A DNA stretch of 64,000 nucleotides from JAGDVO01 sp964590075 [NCBI: uncultured Aquificales bacterium] (GTDB lineage: Bacteria; Thermosulfidibacterota; Thermosulfidibacteria; Thermosulfidibacterales): assembly GCA_964590075.1 (NCBI GenBank), contig CAZPXS010000001.1, positions 62,001 to 126,000 of the forward strand, given 5' to 3'. Numbering within the stretch: the stretch's first letter is position 1; each line of letters starts with the position of its first letter. The notes under the pieces are model-generated. The model was given only the letters and a program-made list of their open reading frames with translations. It made no database searches and was not told where the DNA came from. Made by a program: the position numbers and the translations under genes. Below, in pieces: positions 19,327-28,278 of this stretch.

Positions 19327-20185
19327 CTTAGGCGAATTTGAGGAGTTTATTTCGCGTTTAAGAATGATATCGTGGAGAGATATTTTAGATATCATCTTTG
19401 TTTCTGTGATCGTTTATCAGCTGATAAGAATAATAAGAGGTACCAATGCTTTTAGGATACTAATAGGTATATTTGTCCTCAGCTTATTCTCACTTACTGC
19501 AAAGCTTTTGCAACTAAAGTCTCTTATGTGGTTATTCCAGAACTTCTGGCAGATAGGAATATTTGCTCTTGTTGTTATTTTCCAGCCTGAGCTTAGGAGG
19601 GGTCTTGCCGAGGTAGGGAGTATATATAGGAGGGCGAGCGTAAAGGAGCTTTTGATAATAGAGGCTGTTATTGGTGCCTGTGAGTTCCTTGCGAGGAAAA
19701 GGATAGGTGCCCTTATAGTTTTCGAGAGAAACGCAGGGTTAAAGAATTTCATAGATTCTGGTATAATTTTGGATGCGGTTATAAGTGAGGAGTTACTTAT
19801 AACCATCTTTATACCCTACTCACCTTTACACGATGGAGCTGTTATAATAAGGGGAGATAGAATAGCAGCGGCCAGTTGCCTACTTCCTCTCTCGATAGAT
19901 CCTACGATTTCAAAACAGTTTGGTACAAGGCATAGGGCGGCACTCGGTATATCAACGGAGACCGATGCGGTTGCTGTTGTTGTATCGGAAGAGACTGGTT
20001 TGATTTCTATAGCTGTTGATGGTAAACTTTATAGAGGGCTTGATAGGGATTCTTTAAAACAACAACTTTTGGAACTTGTCTATGAGGTTAAAGATTGGAA
20101 GAAAGGCCCTATATCCGGTTTTATAGCGAAACTTAGGGAAAAGTGGAGGGAATTGGTTGAGAGTAGGGATAATAGCGAAGCCTAA
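19310..20185 (+). CDS. cdaA: diadenylate cyclase CdaA (c-di-AMP synthase)
   Basis: A 291-residue membrane protein making c-di-AMP from two ATP. Three hydrophobic helices (about 28-100) precede the DAC domain, with the catalytic DGA motif in PLHDGAVIIRGDR and the RHR motif in GTRHRAALGIS. The start is uncertain: ATG 19310 overlaps folP, while ATG 19364 (MISWRDILDI) gives an N-terminus closer to known CdaA proteins; neither has a strong SD. No cdaR or c-di-AMP phosphodiesterase is nearby. Confidence 0.93.
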   Translation: MITPFNLGEFEEFISRLRMISWRDILDIIFVSVIVYQLIRIIRGTNAFRILIGIFVLSLFSLTAKLLQLKSLMWLFQNFWQIGIFALVVIFQPELRRGLAEVGSIYRRASVKELLIIEAVIGACEFLARKRIGALIVFERNAGLKNFIDSGIILDAVISEELLITIFIPYSPLHDGAVIIRGDRIAAASCLLPLSIDPTISKQFGTRHRAALGISTETDAVAVVVSEETGLISIAVDGKLYRGLDRDSLKQQLLELVYEVKDWKKGPISGFIAKLREKWRELVESRDNSEA

Positions 20186-21002
20186 AAAACAGGCTGGTAA
20201 CGTAATAAGGGAGTTGATAAGATGGTGTGAGAGTAGAAAGGTTGAGTATCTCTTGGATAATGAAAGTGCGTCACTGGTTGAGTTGGAATCGGATCTAAAA
20301 AGGGTGGATGTAGTTGATAGATCGGATATCGTGGTGGTACTTGGTGGTGATGGTACGTTATTGTCCGTCGCAAGACTGGTTTATGGTAAAGATGTCCCCA
20401 TACTGGGAGTAAATCTTGGTAGTTTAGGTTTTCTAACAGAATTTACCATTGAAGATATGATACCGATGATGGATAGAATAACAGCCGGTGACTATCAGGT
20501 GGAAGAGAGGAGTTTACTTACCGCTGAGATATATAGAAGGGATAGCCAAATAGCTACCTACCGTACCTTAAACGATGTTGTTATTCATAAAGGAACCCTT
20601 GCAAGGATAATCGAGCTTGAAACATACGTAGACGGAGAATTTCTTACGACCTATAGGGCCGATGGTCTTATAGTTGCAACTCCCACAGGTTCTACTGCTT
20701 ACTCGCTTGCGGCTGGTGGTCCCATACTATACCCCCTTATAGATGCTATAGTTTTGAATCCCATATGTCCCTTTACCCTCTCCCAGAGGGCCATAGTTCT
20801 TAAGGATACTGTGACGGTCGATGTTGTTCTTGTCACGGAAAATGAGGATGTCTTTGTTACCCTTGATGGTCAGGAGGGTTTCGCTCTTAGGGTAAAAGAT
20901 AGGGTTACAATTAAGAAGGCGCCGAATGTCATAAAGTTGATTAAGAATCCTTATAAAACTTTCTTCGAGGTTTTGAGGACGAAGCTTAAATGGGGTCTTT
21001 AA
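20157..21002 (+). CDS. nadK: NAD kinase
   Basis: A 281-residue enzyme making NADP from NAD. Motifs: VVVLGGDGTLL (catalytic GGDG), NLGSLGFLTEF, TYRADGLIVATPTGSTAYSLAAGG (quoted from a conserved stretch), and a C-terminal beta-rich domain with VTLDGQ. The start is a TTG at 20157 inside the end of cdaA, with GGAGGGAA upstream; no ATG or GTG fits the conserved N-terminus RVGIIAKP. Confidence 0.94.
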   Translation: MRVGIIAKPKKQAGNVIRELIRWCESRKVEYLLDNESASLVELESDLKRVDVVDRSDIVVVLGGDGTLLSVARLVYGKDVPILGVNLGSLGFLTEFTIEDMIPMMDRITAGDYQVEERSLLTAEIYRRDSQIATYRTLNDVVIHKGTLARIIELETYVDGEFLTTYRADGLIVATPTGSTAYSLAAGGPILYPLIDAIVLNPICPFTLSQRAIVLKDTVTVDVVLVTENEDVFVTLDGQEGFALRVKDRVTIKKAPNVIKLIKNPYKTFFEVLRTKLKWGL

Positions 21003-21024
21003 ATATTATAAGTGGGGGGGTGTT

Positions 21025-21873
21025 ATGAAGTTAGGCTTTATAGGTTTTGGTAGTTTGGGTGTTGAGATAGCTAAGAGAATAAGGGATGGTGGCTACGATC
21101 TGGTTTGTTGGAATAGGACCTTAGATAAGCCGAAGAGTCTCGGTTTTGAGGTGGTTGATAGTCCGAAGGATCTTGCCGATATTGCGGATGTAATTTTTGT
21201 AATTGTATTTGATAGCGATGCCTCAAGGGAAGTTATCTTCGGAAGTAATGGCCTTATAGAAGGCAATTTATCAGGTAAGGTTATTGTAGATATGACTGCA
21301 AACGATGTGGATTATGTTGTTGAAGCTGGAAAGTCTCTAGCCGAGTTAAGAGTATGTTACCTTGATGCCCCTATTTTAGGTAGTGTTATACCTGCAAGAA
21401 AGGGTGAGTTAACTCTACTCGTTGGTGGATCCAAGGAAAAGTTTGACGAACTTTTCCCGATATTCCAGAGGTTTGCGAAGGTAATCCTACACGTGGGTGA
21501 AATAGGAGATGGGACAAAGCTTAAACTTATAAATAACATAGTACTTGGTGGGTTTATGGAGGTGATAGCTGAGGCTGTTAGCCTTGGTGAAAAAGTGGGA
21601 TTTTCTAAGGATTTGATACTTGAGGTTCTTTCAAATGGGGCAGGAAAATCGATGATACTTGACGTGAAAAGAGAGAAACTCCTAAGGGAGGACTTTAGTA
21701 CCCACTTTAGCGTAAATCTCATATACAAGGATTTATACTATGTAACACGCCTGGCCTATAAGATGGGTGGATCACTTCCCGCAACTAGTGTTATAAAAGA
21801 GATATATAGCCTCTGTAAAAATAACGGCCTTGGGGAGCTAGACTTTTCGGCTGTTTATAAGCTTTTTAAATAG
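21025..21873 (+). CDS. NAD(P)-dependent beta-hydroxyacid dehydrogenase
   Basis: A 282-residue protein of the 3-hydroxyisobutyrate dehydrogenase / glyoxylate-succinic semialdehyde reductase family. The Rossmann fingerprint is GFIGFGSLGVEIAKRI. The substrate loop is DAPILGSVIPARKGELTLLVGG (usually APVSGG, here with SV). The catalytic lysine lies in KLKLINN. A GTGGGGGGG tract is the SD. Exact substrate unknown. Its 3' end overlaps the convergent mqnD by 8 nt. Confidence 0.85.
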   Translation: MKLGFIGFGSLGVEIAKRIRDGGYDLVCWNRTLDKPKSLGFEVVDSPKDLADIADVIFVIVFDSDASREVIFGSNGLIEGNLSGKVIVDMTANDVDYVVEAGKSLAELRVCYLDAPILGSVIPARKGELTLLVGGSKEKFDELFPIFQRFAKVILHVGEIGDGTKLKLINNIVLGGFMEVIAEAVSLGEKVGFSKDLILEVLSNGAGKSMILDVKREKLLREDFSTHFSVNLIYKDLYYVTRLAYKMGGSLPATSVIKEIYSLCKNNGLGELDFSAVYKLFK

Positions 21874-22642
21874 TTATACTTTCCCCTAAAAGAAGGGATA
21901 AGGCTTTTATAGCTTTATCGTTTAAAGAGTAGGTGTACTCGTTTACGAAATTGTTTATGTACTCTTCTATCTGCTTGTGGGAAAGGTGGGGATGTCTCTC
22001 TTTTATAAAATCTAAGGCTTTATTATAGTTATTTTTTGCAAAGTTTAAACTTTCTAGTATACTTTCCTCTACTTTCTCCTTTAAGTTACCAAGTTCCTTC
22101 TTGATAACTATAAGGCCTAAAGGTAGTGGTAGTCTTTCCGGGTACAGGTTGTACCAGAGGCTAAGTAGATCTGCTATCATGTAAAGACCGTAGTTCCTAT
22201 ATAGTAGTCTACCCTCATGTATGAGTATACCTGCCTCCGCCCTTTCGTCTAAAATAGCAGGAATTATTTCGTTATACTCCATGATCAGTATCCTTTCCGG
22301 CTTTCCAAAGAGTTTCTCATAAAGTAGATGTGCCGTCGTTGTTTTCCCCGGTGTGGCCAATACCTTTATACTCCTGGGATCCGTTAAATTCTTCGCAACC
22401 ACAATCGGGCCATCCTTGGTTCCGAAGGCACTACCTACCCTTAGTATATCATACCTATCCTTCACGAGAGGGTATATTCCGGCGGAAATTTTGACGATAT
22501 CTACATTCCCATCGATCGCGAGTTTATTTAGATCTTCCATCTCTAACATGGTTATATCCCATTCGGGACTTTTCTCGCTTAGAAACTTGAAGAAGATGAA
22601 TAGATCGTTTGGACAGGGGCTAAAGGCTATTCTCATCTTCAT
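21866..22642 (-). CDS. mqnD: 1,4-dihydroxy-6-naphthoate synthase
   Basis: A 258-residue periplasmic-binding-protein-fold enzyme of the futalosine menaquinone pathway, converting cyclic dehypoxanthine futalosine to 1,4-dihydroxy-6-naphthoate. It starts MKMRIAFSPCPNDLFIF, typical of MqnD, and has TPGKTTTAHLLYE and the AGILIHEGRL segment. It overlaps mqnB by 23 nt and is last in a four-gene minus-strand run. With NrfH and the cytochromes it points to menaquinone-based respiration. Confidence 0.93.
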   Translation of the reverse strand: MKMRIAFSPCPNDLFIFFKFLSEKSPEWDITMLEMEDLNKLAIDGNVDIVKISAGIYPLVKDRYDILRVGSAFGTKDGPIVVAKNLTDPRSIKVLATPGKTTTAHLLYEKLFGKPERILIMEYNEIIPAILDERAEAGILIHEGRLLYRNYGLYMIADLLSLWYNLYPERLPLPLGLIVIKKELGNLKEKVEESILESLNFAKNNYNKALDFIKERHPHLSHKQIEEYINNFVNEYTYSLNDKAIKALSLLLGESITI

Positions 22643-23243
22643 TAAATTCCTCCCAGTTACTAAGGATATAGTTATTCAGGTTGATTATTGCTATATCCAT
22701 TCTCCACTTACTCTTATCCCTGATTCCCGCTATGTTACTTATAGCTCTTATCTCCGTGCATCTTATTCCGAATAGGTTCGCTATCTTTGCTATACTTGCT
22801 CCCTCCATGTTTTCACATATACCCTGTGTCCTTTTTTCAATCTCTTCTGCTTCAGGCAGGGTCTCCGGTATTTTTGAAAGGGTAACGAATCTTCCACCTC
22901 TTATGGATTTTTCGAGGAATCGAGGCACAAATAGCTTTAAGGGTTCCTCCTCCAGAGGTTCATCTCCAAAAATCTCCTCCACCGCATATAGGACCTCTCC
23001 TATCCCTAAATTACTCTTGGGGTATGCTCCTGCTATTCCTAGGTTTACTATCCAGGTAGGTTTAAATCGCATTATGGCAAATGCTGTTGCGCCACTTGCA
23101 AGGCTTTTACCTATACCTGAGATTACGAAGTAATATTTATCGACCATATAGCATTCCCAGGGTTTTTCTACGATAATTTCGGCTCCTTTATCCTTTAGGA
23201 TCGGTTCGATTTCAATTTTGGTTGCCGATATGAACAGAGTCAT
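22620..23243 (-). CDS. mqnB: futalosine hydrolase
   Basis: A 207-residue nucleoside phosphorylase-fold protein that removes hypoxanthine from futalosine. Motifs: ISGIGKSLASGATAFAI, WIVNLGIAGAYP, and CENMEGASIAKIA with the catalytic-site E. SD GGAGG lies 4-5 nt before the ATG. It overlaps the preceding transporter gene by 32 nt. MTA/SAH nucleosidase is a homologous alternative, but the neighbour mqnD supports futalosine. Confidence 0.9.
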   Translation of the reverse strand: MTLFISATKIEIEPILKDKGAEIIVEKPWECYMVDKYYFVISGIGKSLASGATAFAIMRFKPTWIVNLGIAGAYPKSNLGIGEVLYAVEEIFGDEPLEEEPLKLFVPRFLEKSIRGGRFVTLSKIPETLPEAEEIEKRTQGICENMEGASIAKIANLFGIRCTEIRAISNIAGIRDKSKWRMDIAIINLNNYILSNWEEFNEDENSL

Positions 23244-24174
23244 ACGGCCTCCTATTTTTGATTGTATTTATTACACTTGCCAAAGGTTGTTGCCACATCA
23301 TGGCTGAGGCAAGCGGAAATATCGCTTCGTAGGGGAATCCAGCGAAGATGATGACGAATCCTGCTCCGTTATTTTTCATACCTGTGTAATAGGTCAGGGT
23401 TAACTTTGAGGCATCATCTAACTTAAGGATCTTACCTATCATATAACCTACGAGGAATGATAGGAGTATCTGAATACCAGTTACAATAAAGACTTTTATT
23501 ATGGTCAAGTTTATCGCTACCACATCGAATGCTATGGCTGTGTTTAAAACTATCATGTATAGTAAGCCAATCTTCGACCAGATTCCAAATAGGGATTCCG
23601 TTTTTAACTCCATCTTCGGGTTGTAGGTTATTATGGCGAGGGATGTGGGGATAAAAACGGTAATAAGTAGATCGAAAAGGAGTTTTGATGCACTAAATCT
23701 AACCAGTTTACCTGTCATTATCTTGAGTGCTATCGGGGTATAGTAGGGTACTATTAGAGCATGGGCTCCAACTAGGATGGTGGATAGCGGTATGTTTCCT
23801 CCACTTATTCTGCTCCATATTATAGTTGATATCGCACTTGGTGCTAGGGAAAGGGCATAGTGACCATAGGTAAAGCTAAAACCTCTTGGATAGAATATCT
23901 CTGTAACAATGACACTTATGACTGGAAGTACCACAAGTTGTGTCATCAGGGCAAAAAAGAAAGGTTTCTTAAATTTGGTTATCTCTACAAAATTTTTCAT
24001 TCTTAGCCCATAACTTGATGTATACATGATGGAAAATAACATGGGATAGGCGGTCCATTTAAACTTTAATCCTATGGGTTTGAGTAGATAACCAATCACA
24101 AAAGATACTGGTATCAACACTATTAAACTTCTAGATAGAAAGTTATTGAATTTATCAATATCTATAGTTTTCAT
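23212..24174 (-). CDS. bile acid:sodium symporter (BASS) family transporter
   Basis: A 320-residue integral membrane protein with about ten hydrophobic segments. Family features are the discontinuous-helix regions LAPSAISTIIWSRISGGN and YYTGMKNNGAGFVIIFAG. It probably moves an organic anion with Na+; the substrate is unknown. It sits between a hotdog thioesterase (ATGA overlap) and mqnB. A role in handling menaquinone precursors is only a guess from position. Confidence 0.85.
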   Translation of the reverse strand: MKTIDIDKFNNFLSRSLIVLIPVSFVIGYLLKPIGLKFKWTAYPMLFSIMYTSSYGLRMKNFVEITKFKKPFFFALMTQLVVLPVISVIVTEIFYPRGFSFTYGHYALSLAPSAISTIIWSRISGGNIPLSTILVGAHALIVPYYTPIALKIMTGKLVRFSASKLLFDLLITVFIPTSLAIITYNPKMELKTESLFGIWSKIGLLYMIVLNTAIAFDVVAINLTIIKVFIVTGIQILLSFLVGYMIGKILKLDDASKLTLTYYTGMKNNGAGFVIIFAGFPYEAIFPLASAMMWQQPLASVINTIKNRRPYDSVHIGNQN

Positions 24175-24629
24175 TGAAATATAAATTTATACTCTTCAAA
24201 GAATTTTTGGGTTTTTTCGTCTTTCGTCTCGATGAAAATAGCATCCGCTTCTAAGTATACATTGTTCTCGTCATCTATTATCCTTGCCTGTGCCTTTATC
24301 CTTCTACCCTTTTCCTCCAAGACTTCTGCCACTGCCTTATAGTTCTTATTAACTTCTACAGGTTTTTTGAATGTCAACTCGAGTTTGTAGGTAAAGGTAA
24401 CTTTTTTAGTGTTTACAAAGACGGCCCACCAGAGTACCTCATCGACTATCGTTGCTAGTATGCCTCCGTGGGCTATGTTTTCAAATCCGTTGTGGAATTT
24501 ATCGAGTTGAAAATTAGCAAAAACAGTTCTGTTAGTTTTGTCCCAGAATCTTTCCAATCTCAGTCCTTTTGGATTTTCAAGGCCACAACCGAAGCAGTTC
24601 TTGTAATGTGGTAGCTTAATTAAATCCAT
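24171..24629 (-). CDS. PaaI-type hotdog-fold thioesterase
   Basis: A 152-residue protein with the hotdog-fold motif AHGGILATIVDEVLWWAVF, where the acidic residue sits in VDE. The N-terminal CFGCGLENPKGLRL is typical of a thioesterase subgroup. It likely hydrolyses an acyl-CoA; one candidate in this setting is the naphthoyl-CoA type step, but the futalosine pathway does not need one. GGGAGG lies before the ATG. First gene of the mqn run. Confidence 0.8.
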   Translation of the reverse strand: MDLIKLPHYKNCFGCGLENPKGLRLERFWDKTNRTVFANFQLDKFHNGFENIAHGGILATIVDEVLWWAVFVNTKKVTFTYKLELTFKKPVEVNKNYKAVAEVLEEKGRRIKAQARIIDDENNVYLEADAIFIETKDEKTQKFFEEYKFIFQ

Positions 24630-24664
24630 TTATTTCCTCCCAAATCTGTTTTAATATTTAGCGT

Positions 24665-25513
24665 ATGAAGGGAACTCTCTATATAGTATCCACTCCTATA
24701 GGAAATCTCAAGGATATTACACTTAGGGCACTTGAGGTTCTGAAGAAGGTCGATGTTATAGTTTGTGAGGATACGAGAGTTACCTTGAAGTTGCTTAACT
24801 ATTACGGTATTTCTAAACCTCTAATCTCCTTTTACAAACCAAAGGAATCGGAGAAGGCCAAGATTGTACTTAAGCTTTTGATAGATGGTAAAGATGTAGC
24901 CCTTACCTCCGATTCGGGAACGCCTCTAGTTTCCGATCCCGGTTACGTTCTCGTTGAGCTTGCTGTAAGAGAAGGTATAAGAGTAGTTCCCATACCAGGT
25001 CCATCCTCTGTAGTTAGTGCCCTTGTAGCCTCTGGAATCGTACCAGTTCCCTTTTCATTCTGGGGTTTTCTACCCAGAAAGAACCGCCTCAAAGAGTTTC
25101 TTGAGAATTTAAAGGAGAGGGAGGAAACACTCGTATTTTTCGAATCACCAAGTAGAATTCTTGACTCCCTTGTTATTCTAAGGGAGGTGTTAGGTAATAG
25201 AAAAGTCTGTATCGCCAGAGAGATAACCAAGGTTAATGAGGAGTTTATAAGAGGCAGTGTGGATGAGGTGATAGCTATCCTTAGGGACAGAGGGGAGGTA
25301 AAGGGTGAGATAGTAGTTATTGTTGAGGGTAAAAGGGATGACGGAGGTTCAGGAAAGGTAAGGGAAGTTGTTAATTGGAAAAGGATAGCTCGGTTTCTCG
25401 TAGAAAAGGGTTTAACCTATAAGGAAATGGAGCCTCTATTTAAGGAGGAGTTCGGTGTCTCAAGGAGGGAACTTTATAACTATTTACTCTCGCTAAAGGG
25501 TAGGGATGAGTGA
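24665..25513 (+). CDS. rsmI: 16S rRNA (cytidine1402-2'-O)-methyltransferase
   Basis: A 282-residue tetrapyrrole-methylase-fold enzyme. The N-terminus GTLYIVSTPIGNLKDITLRA and the segments CEDTRVTLKLLN, TSDSGTPLVSDPG and IPGPSSVVSALVASG are diagnostic. There is no SD; a TAATAT box at 24652-24657 lies 7 nt before the ATG, so the mRNA may be leaderless. Its 3' end overlaps a convergent gene by 34 nt. Confidence 0.95.
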   Translation: MKGTLYIVSTPIGNLKDITLRALEVLKKVDVIVCEDTRVTLKLLNYYGISKPLISFYKPKESEKAKIVLKLLIDGKDVALTSDSGTPLVSDPGYVLVELAVREGIRVVPIPGPSSVVSALVASGIVPVPFSFWGFLPRKNRLKEFLENLKEREETLVFFESPSRILDSLVILREVLGNRKVCIAREITKVNEEFIRGSVDEVIAILRDRGEVKGEIVVIVEGKRDDGGSGKVREVVNWKRIARFLVEKGLTYKEMEPLFKEEFGVSRRELYNYLLSLKGRDE

Positions 25514-25941
25514 TGGGCGATTATCTTCAGTTTATCACCTACCAACTTGTAGACGAATGTGAATTCTACTTTCACCGTTTCTCCACTCTTTCCACTTGTA
25601 AAGTAGTAATTACCCTGACTTACGGCTATGTCACCGATGATTATATCACCAGCAACCTCAAACCTTATATCTTTCCAGGGCTCTAGAGCGAATCCTTTAT
25701 CTTCCCCTACGATGCCACCCACAAAGTAGGATAGAGCTTCTTCGAAACTGAGTCTAAACTGTTTTTCCCTCGCCTTGGTAGGTTTAAAAAGCACGATCCC
25801 TTCATCGTAGTTGTACATTTCTTTTACGAAATTTTTCGCAAAATCAATAAAGTTTTTGTTTTCTAAGTATAACTTACCTATCTCTATCAGTCCCTTTGCC
25901 CATTCTTCCTGAGCTTTTCTTATCATCTCTATAGTTACCAT
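25480..25941 (-). CDS. NTF2-like fold protein (CaMKII association/SnoaL-like)
   Basis: A 153-residue protein with an N-terminal helix, a KPTKAREKQFRLSFEEALSYF segment and C-terminal strands ending LKIIAHHSSLPF. That ending and the alternating beta pattern resemble the CaMKII association domain/NTF2-like superfamily. Function unknown; such small cone-fold proteins bind small ligands or form oligomers. SD AGGAGAGG. A TTGACA-17-TTAAAA promoter lies upstream (minus strand, near 25973-26001). Confidence 0.65.
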   Translation of the reverse strand: MVTIEMIRKAQEEWAKGLIEIGKLYLENKNFIDFAKNFVKEMYNYDEGIVLFKPTKAREKQFRLSFEEALSYFVGGIVGEDKGFALEPWKDIRFEVAGDIIIGDIAVSQGNYYFTSGKSGETVKVEFTFVYKLVGDKLKIIAHHSSLPFSESK

Positions 25942-26013
25942 AAACCACCTCTCCTTGACTTTTCTTCTTACTTTTTTAAACTGAAGTTTTAATAAGTGTC
26001 AAGGGGGTAGTTG

Positions 26014-27009
26014 ATGTTTGAGTTGAGGTTTGATCCGGAGAAGTGTCTCGGTTGTGAGTATATGAGTTGTCTTAAGAAGTGTATCCATTTAGGTTACGAT
26101 GAGTCTAGGATAAGGGAGGAGATTAAAAAGATAGCGGATGGAGCCTATAGTAGTGTTCTTGAGGATTGTACGAATTGCTATGGTTGCGAGGAGAATTGTC
26201 CCTATGATAATCACATGTTTTACAGGATCGTGGAACTACAGGAAAGGTATGGTGTAAAGAAAATCTCCGATGAGGTTAGGGAAGAGCTGATAAAAAGATA
26301 TGAACCTGAGGGGATATTTACTCCAAAGGTAGTGGGAGGTAAGTTTGTCCATATATGTCTTTTTCCTCATCTAAAGGACTTGGTTTATAGGGAATTCTTT
26401 GGGGGTTTTGAGGTAGTAAGGGGTAGGCACATCTTCTGTAACGTTGTTTATCTTCACTACGGCATGATCTCTGTTATAAAGGAGAGGATCCCACTTATAC
26501 TGGAGAATATGAGTAAACTAAATCCGGAAGTGATTGTTCTATTTCACGATGAGTGCTACGGTTTTTACAATTCCCTTCTTAGGGCCTACGGTATTGAGGT
26601 TCCTTTTAGGTATGTTCATCTATTTACATACCTTAGAGACTTTTTGAAAGATGTTAGCCTAAGGAAACTAAATATCGATGTTATCTATCAGAGACCCTGT
26701 TCCAACAGGTTGAGCCCAGAGATAGATAGGGTTGTTGATGAGATATTCGAGATGATAGGGGTAAATAGGGTTGATAGGTATTACGATAGGGATAGGGCCT
26801 TATGTTGCGGTGCTGCCTTTGTTCTTGCGAGACAGCAGGATACAGTTGAAAAGTATAGGAGAAGACAGTTAGAGGATATCTCCTCAAAGCCCGCCGATTA
26901 TGTAGTCTTCAATTGCCCCATGTGTAAAGCTACACTGGAAAAGGATGTTACTGGTATCGGTAAGAAACCTCTACACCTCATAGAGTTGTGTAGAATGGCC
27001 CTTTGTTGA
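26014..27009 (+). CDS. iron-sulfur protein with CCG domain (HdrD/GlpC-like)
   Basis: A 331-residue soluble protein. Two N-terminal 4Fe-4S motifs are visible: CLGCEYMSCLKKC and CTNCYGCEENCPYDN. A cysteine-rich domain follows with CCGAAF and a C-terminal FNCPMCKATL, as in heterodisulfide reductase D/GlpC/LutA proteins. It therefore probably passes electrons between a soluble donor and a thiol, quinone or flavin partner. No partner subunit is adjacent. The ATG at 26014 is preferred over a TTG at 26011, with AGGGGG as SD. Confidence 0.75.
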   Translation: MFELRFDPEKCLGCEYMSCLKKCIHLGYDESRIREEIKKIADGAYSSVLEDCTNCYGCEENCPYDNHMFYRIVELQERYGVKKISDEVREELIKRYEPEGIFTPKVVGGKFVHICLFPHLKDLVYREFFGGFEVVRGRHIFCNVVYLHYGMISVIKERIPLILENMSKLNPEVIVLFHDECYGFYNSLLRAYGIEVPFRYVHLFTYLRDFLKDVSLRKLNIDVIYQRPCSNRLSPEIDRVVDEIFEMIGVNRVDRYYDRDRALCCGAAFVLARQQDTVEKYRRRQLEDISSKPADYVVFNCPMCKATLEKDVTGIGKKPLHLIELCRMALC

Positions 27010-27786
27010 TCATCCCCTGTGACTTATCATCGCGTAGGCGTTGTGGTTGTGGATACTTTCTAGTGATTCCACCTCTACCTTAAAGCTCTTTATCCTCCTA
27101 TCTTCCTTAAGCGCAAGGTATATCTCCCTTGCCACATCCTCAACGAACATGGGATTATCGAAGGCTACCTCTGTCACAAACTTTTCGTCTTCCCTTTTTA
27201 GGAGTGAGTATACTGGGCTACTACTTTTACTTTCAGCTATTTCGATGAGTTCTTCAATCCATACCATTTCGGATAGTTCCGCTTCGATGGTTACATAGGC
27301 TCTCTGGTTATGTGCCCCCCTTTCGCTTATCTCCTTAGAGCAGGGGCATAGGGTCATTACCGGTATCCTGACTATCAGGGTGATAGAGTAGTTTTCCCCG
27401 CTTTCCTCGAGGCTCGCCCTTACCCTTACATCGTAACACATAAGCGACTCTTCTCTACTAACTGGGGATTTCTTCTTCATGAAGTACGGGAAACTCAACT
27501 CTATATAGGCAGAATGGGAAGGTAGTCTATCGAGCATATCCTCCAGGATCTTCCTGAGATTGTGTATATGTATACGCCATCTATACTCGTTTATGATCTC
27601 TATGAACCTACTCATATGTGTTCCACGATACTCCCTTGGTAGTTCTATCATCATATCTATGACCGCAACGGTTGGTTGTTCTTTAAAGTTTTTATCAAGA
27701 ACAGTGATAGGATATCTTAAACCCTTTATACCGACCTTGTCTATAACCACGTTCCTCTCATCCCTTTCGTTCTGTACATCCCTCAT
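27010..27786 (-). CDS. folE2: GTP cyclohydrolase IB (type 2)
   Basis: A 258-residue enzyme (COG1469) making dihydroneopterin triphosphate for folate without needing zinc-type FolE. Diagnostic segments: GIKGLRYPITVLDK, LPREYRGTHMSRFIEII, and TLCPCSKEISERGAHNQR with the metal-binding cysteine. folP lies at 18484. Its ATG overlaps the stop of the Mut7-C gene by 4 nt. The stop directly abuts the convergent Fe-S gene. Confidence 0.95.
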   Translation of the reverse strand: MRDVQNERDERNVVIDKVGIKGLRYPITVLDKNFKEQPTVAVIDMMIELPREYRGTHMSRFIEIINEYRWRIHIHNLRKILEDMLDRLPSHSAYIELSFPYFMKKKSPVSREESLMCYDVRVRASLEESGENYSITLIVRIPVMTLCPCSKEISERGAHNQRAYVTIEAELSEMVWIEELIEIAESKSSSPVYSLLKREDEKFVTEVAFDNPMFVEDVAREIYLALKEDRRIKSFKVEVESLESIHNHNAYAMISHRG

Positions 27787-28256
27787 AACGCATCCTCTAA
27801 AAAGCTTTTTATTTTTGGCACATGACTCCCTTCCCAGAAGACCTTGTTACAGCGACTACAACGGTAAAATTTGCTATTTCTATACCATACATACTCTGGA
27901 ACTTCTCCATACACCTCCTCTTTTTCAGATAGTCTTAAAAGCCCGTTACATAGTGGACACCTTGTGGTTCGCATTCTTTTCTCTATAAGTAAATCCTTCA
28001 TTTCGCCTAACTGTTCCTTTATCTTATTACTATGAATCAGCTTTACATTTATTTTCAGCTTCTTAGCGTTTTCCGCAAGATCCACGTCCTTTGTCACAAG
28101 TACCCTTCTACTACCTTCCTCGCAGGCTACGTATAATATAAAATCGTCGGCAACATCTCTAAAATATAGTGTATCGTATCCCATTATTCTTAGTAACCTC
28201 GCGAGTTTCCCTAACATAGCGTCAAGGAGGAAACGAGTTTCCTTTTTGTCATCCAT
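27783..28256 (-). CDS. Mut7-C RNase (PIN-like) domain protein
   Basis: A 157-residue protein. The N-half is a PIN-like Mut7-C domain ([20 protein letters not shown], then [15 protein letters not shown] with the acidic site). The C-half has a zinc ribbon, CPLC...CSRC, ending [12 protein letters not shown]. The family is predicted to be RNases, possibly in RNA turnover; substrates are unknown. Its start codon overlaps the leader of the divergent rlpA. Confidence 0.85.
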   Translation of the reverse strand: MDDKKETRFLLDAMLGKLARLLRIMGYDTLYFRDVADDFILYVACEEGSRRVLVTKDVDLAENAKKLKINVKLIHSNKIKEQLGEMKDLLIEKRMRTTRCPLCNGLLRLSEKEEVYGEVPEYVWYRNSKFYRCSRCNKVFWEGSHVPKIKSFLEDAL

Positions 28257-28278
28257 GTTTTATGTTAATATTTCAATC

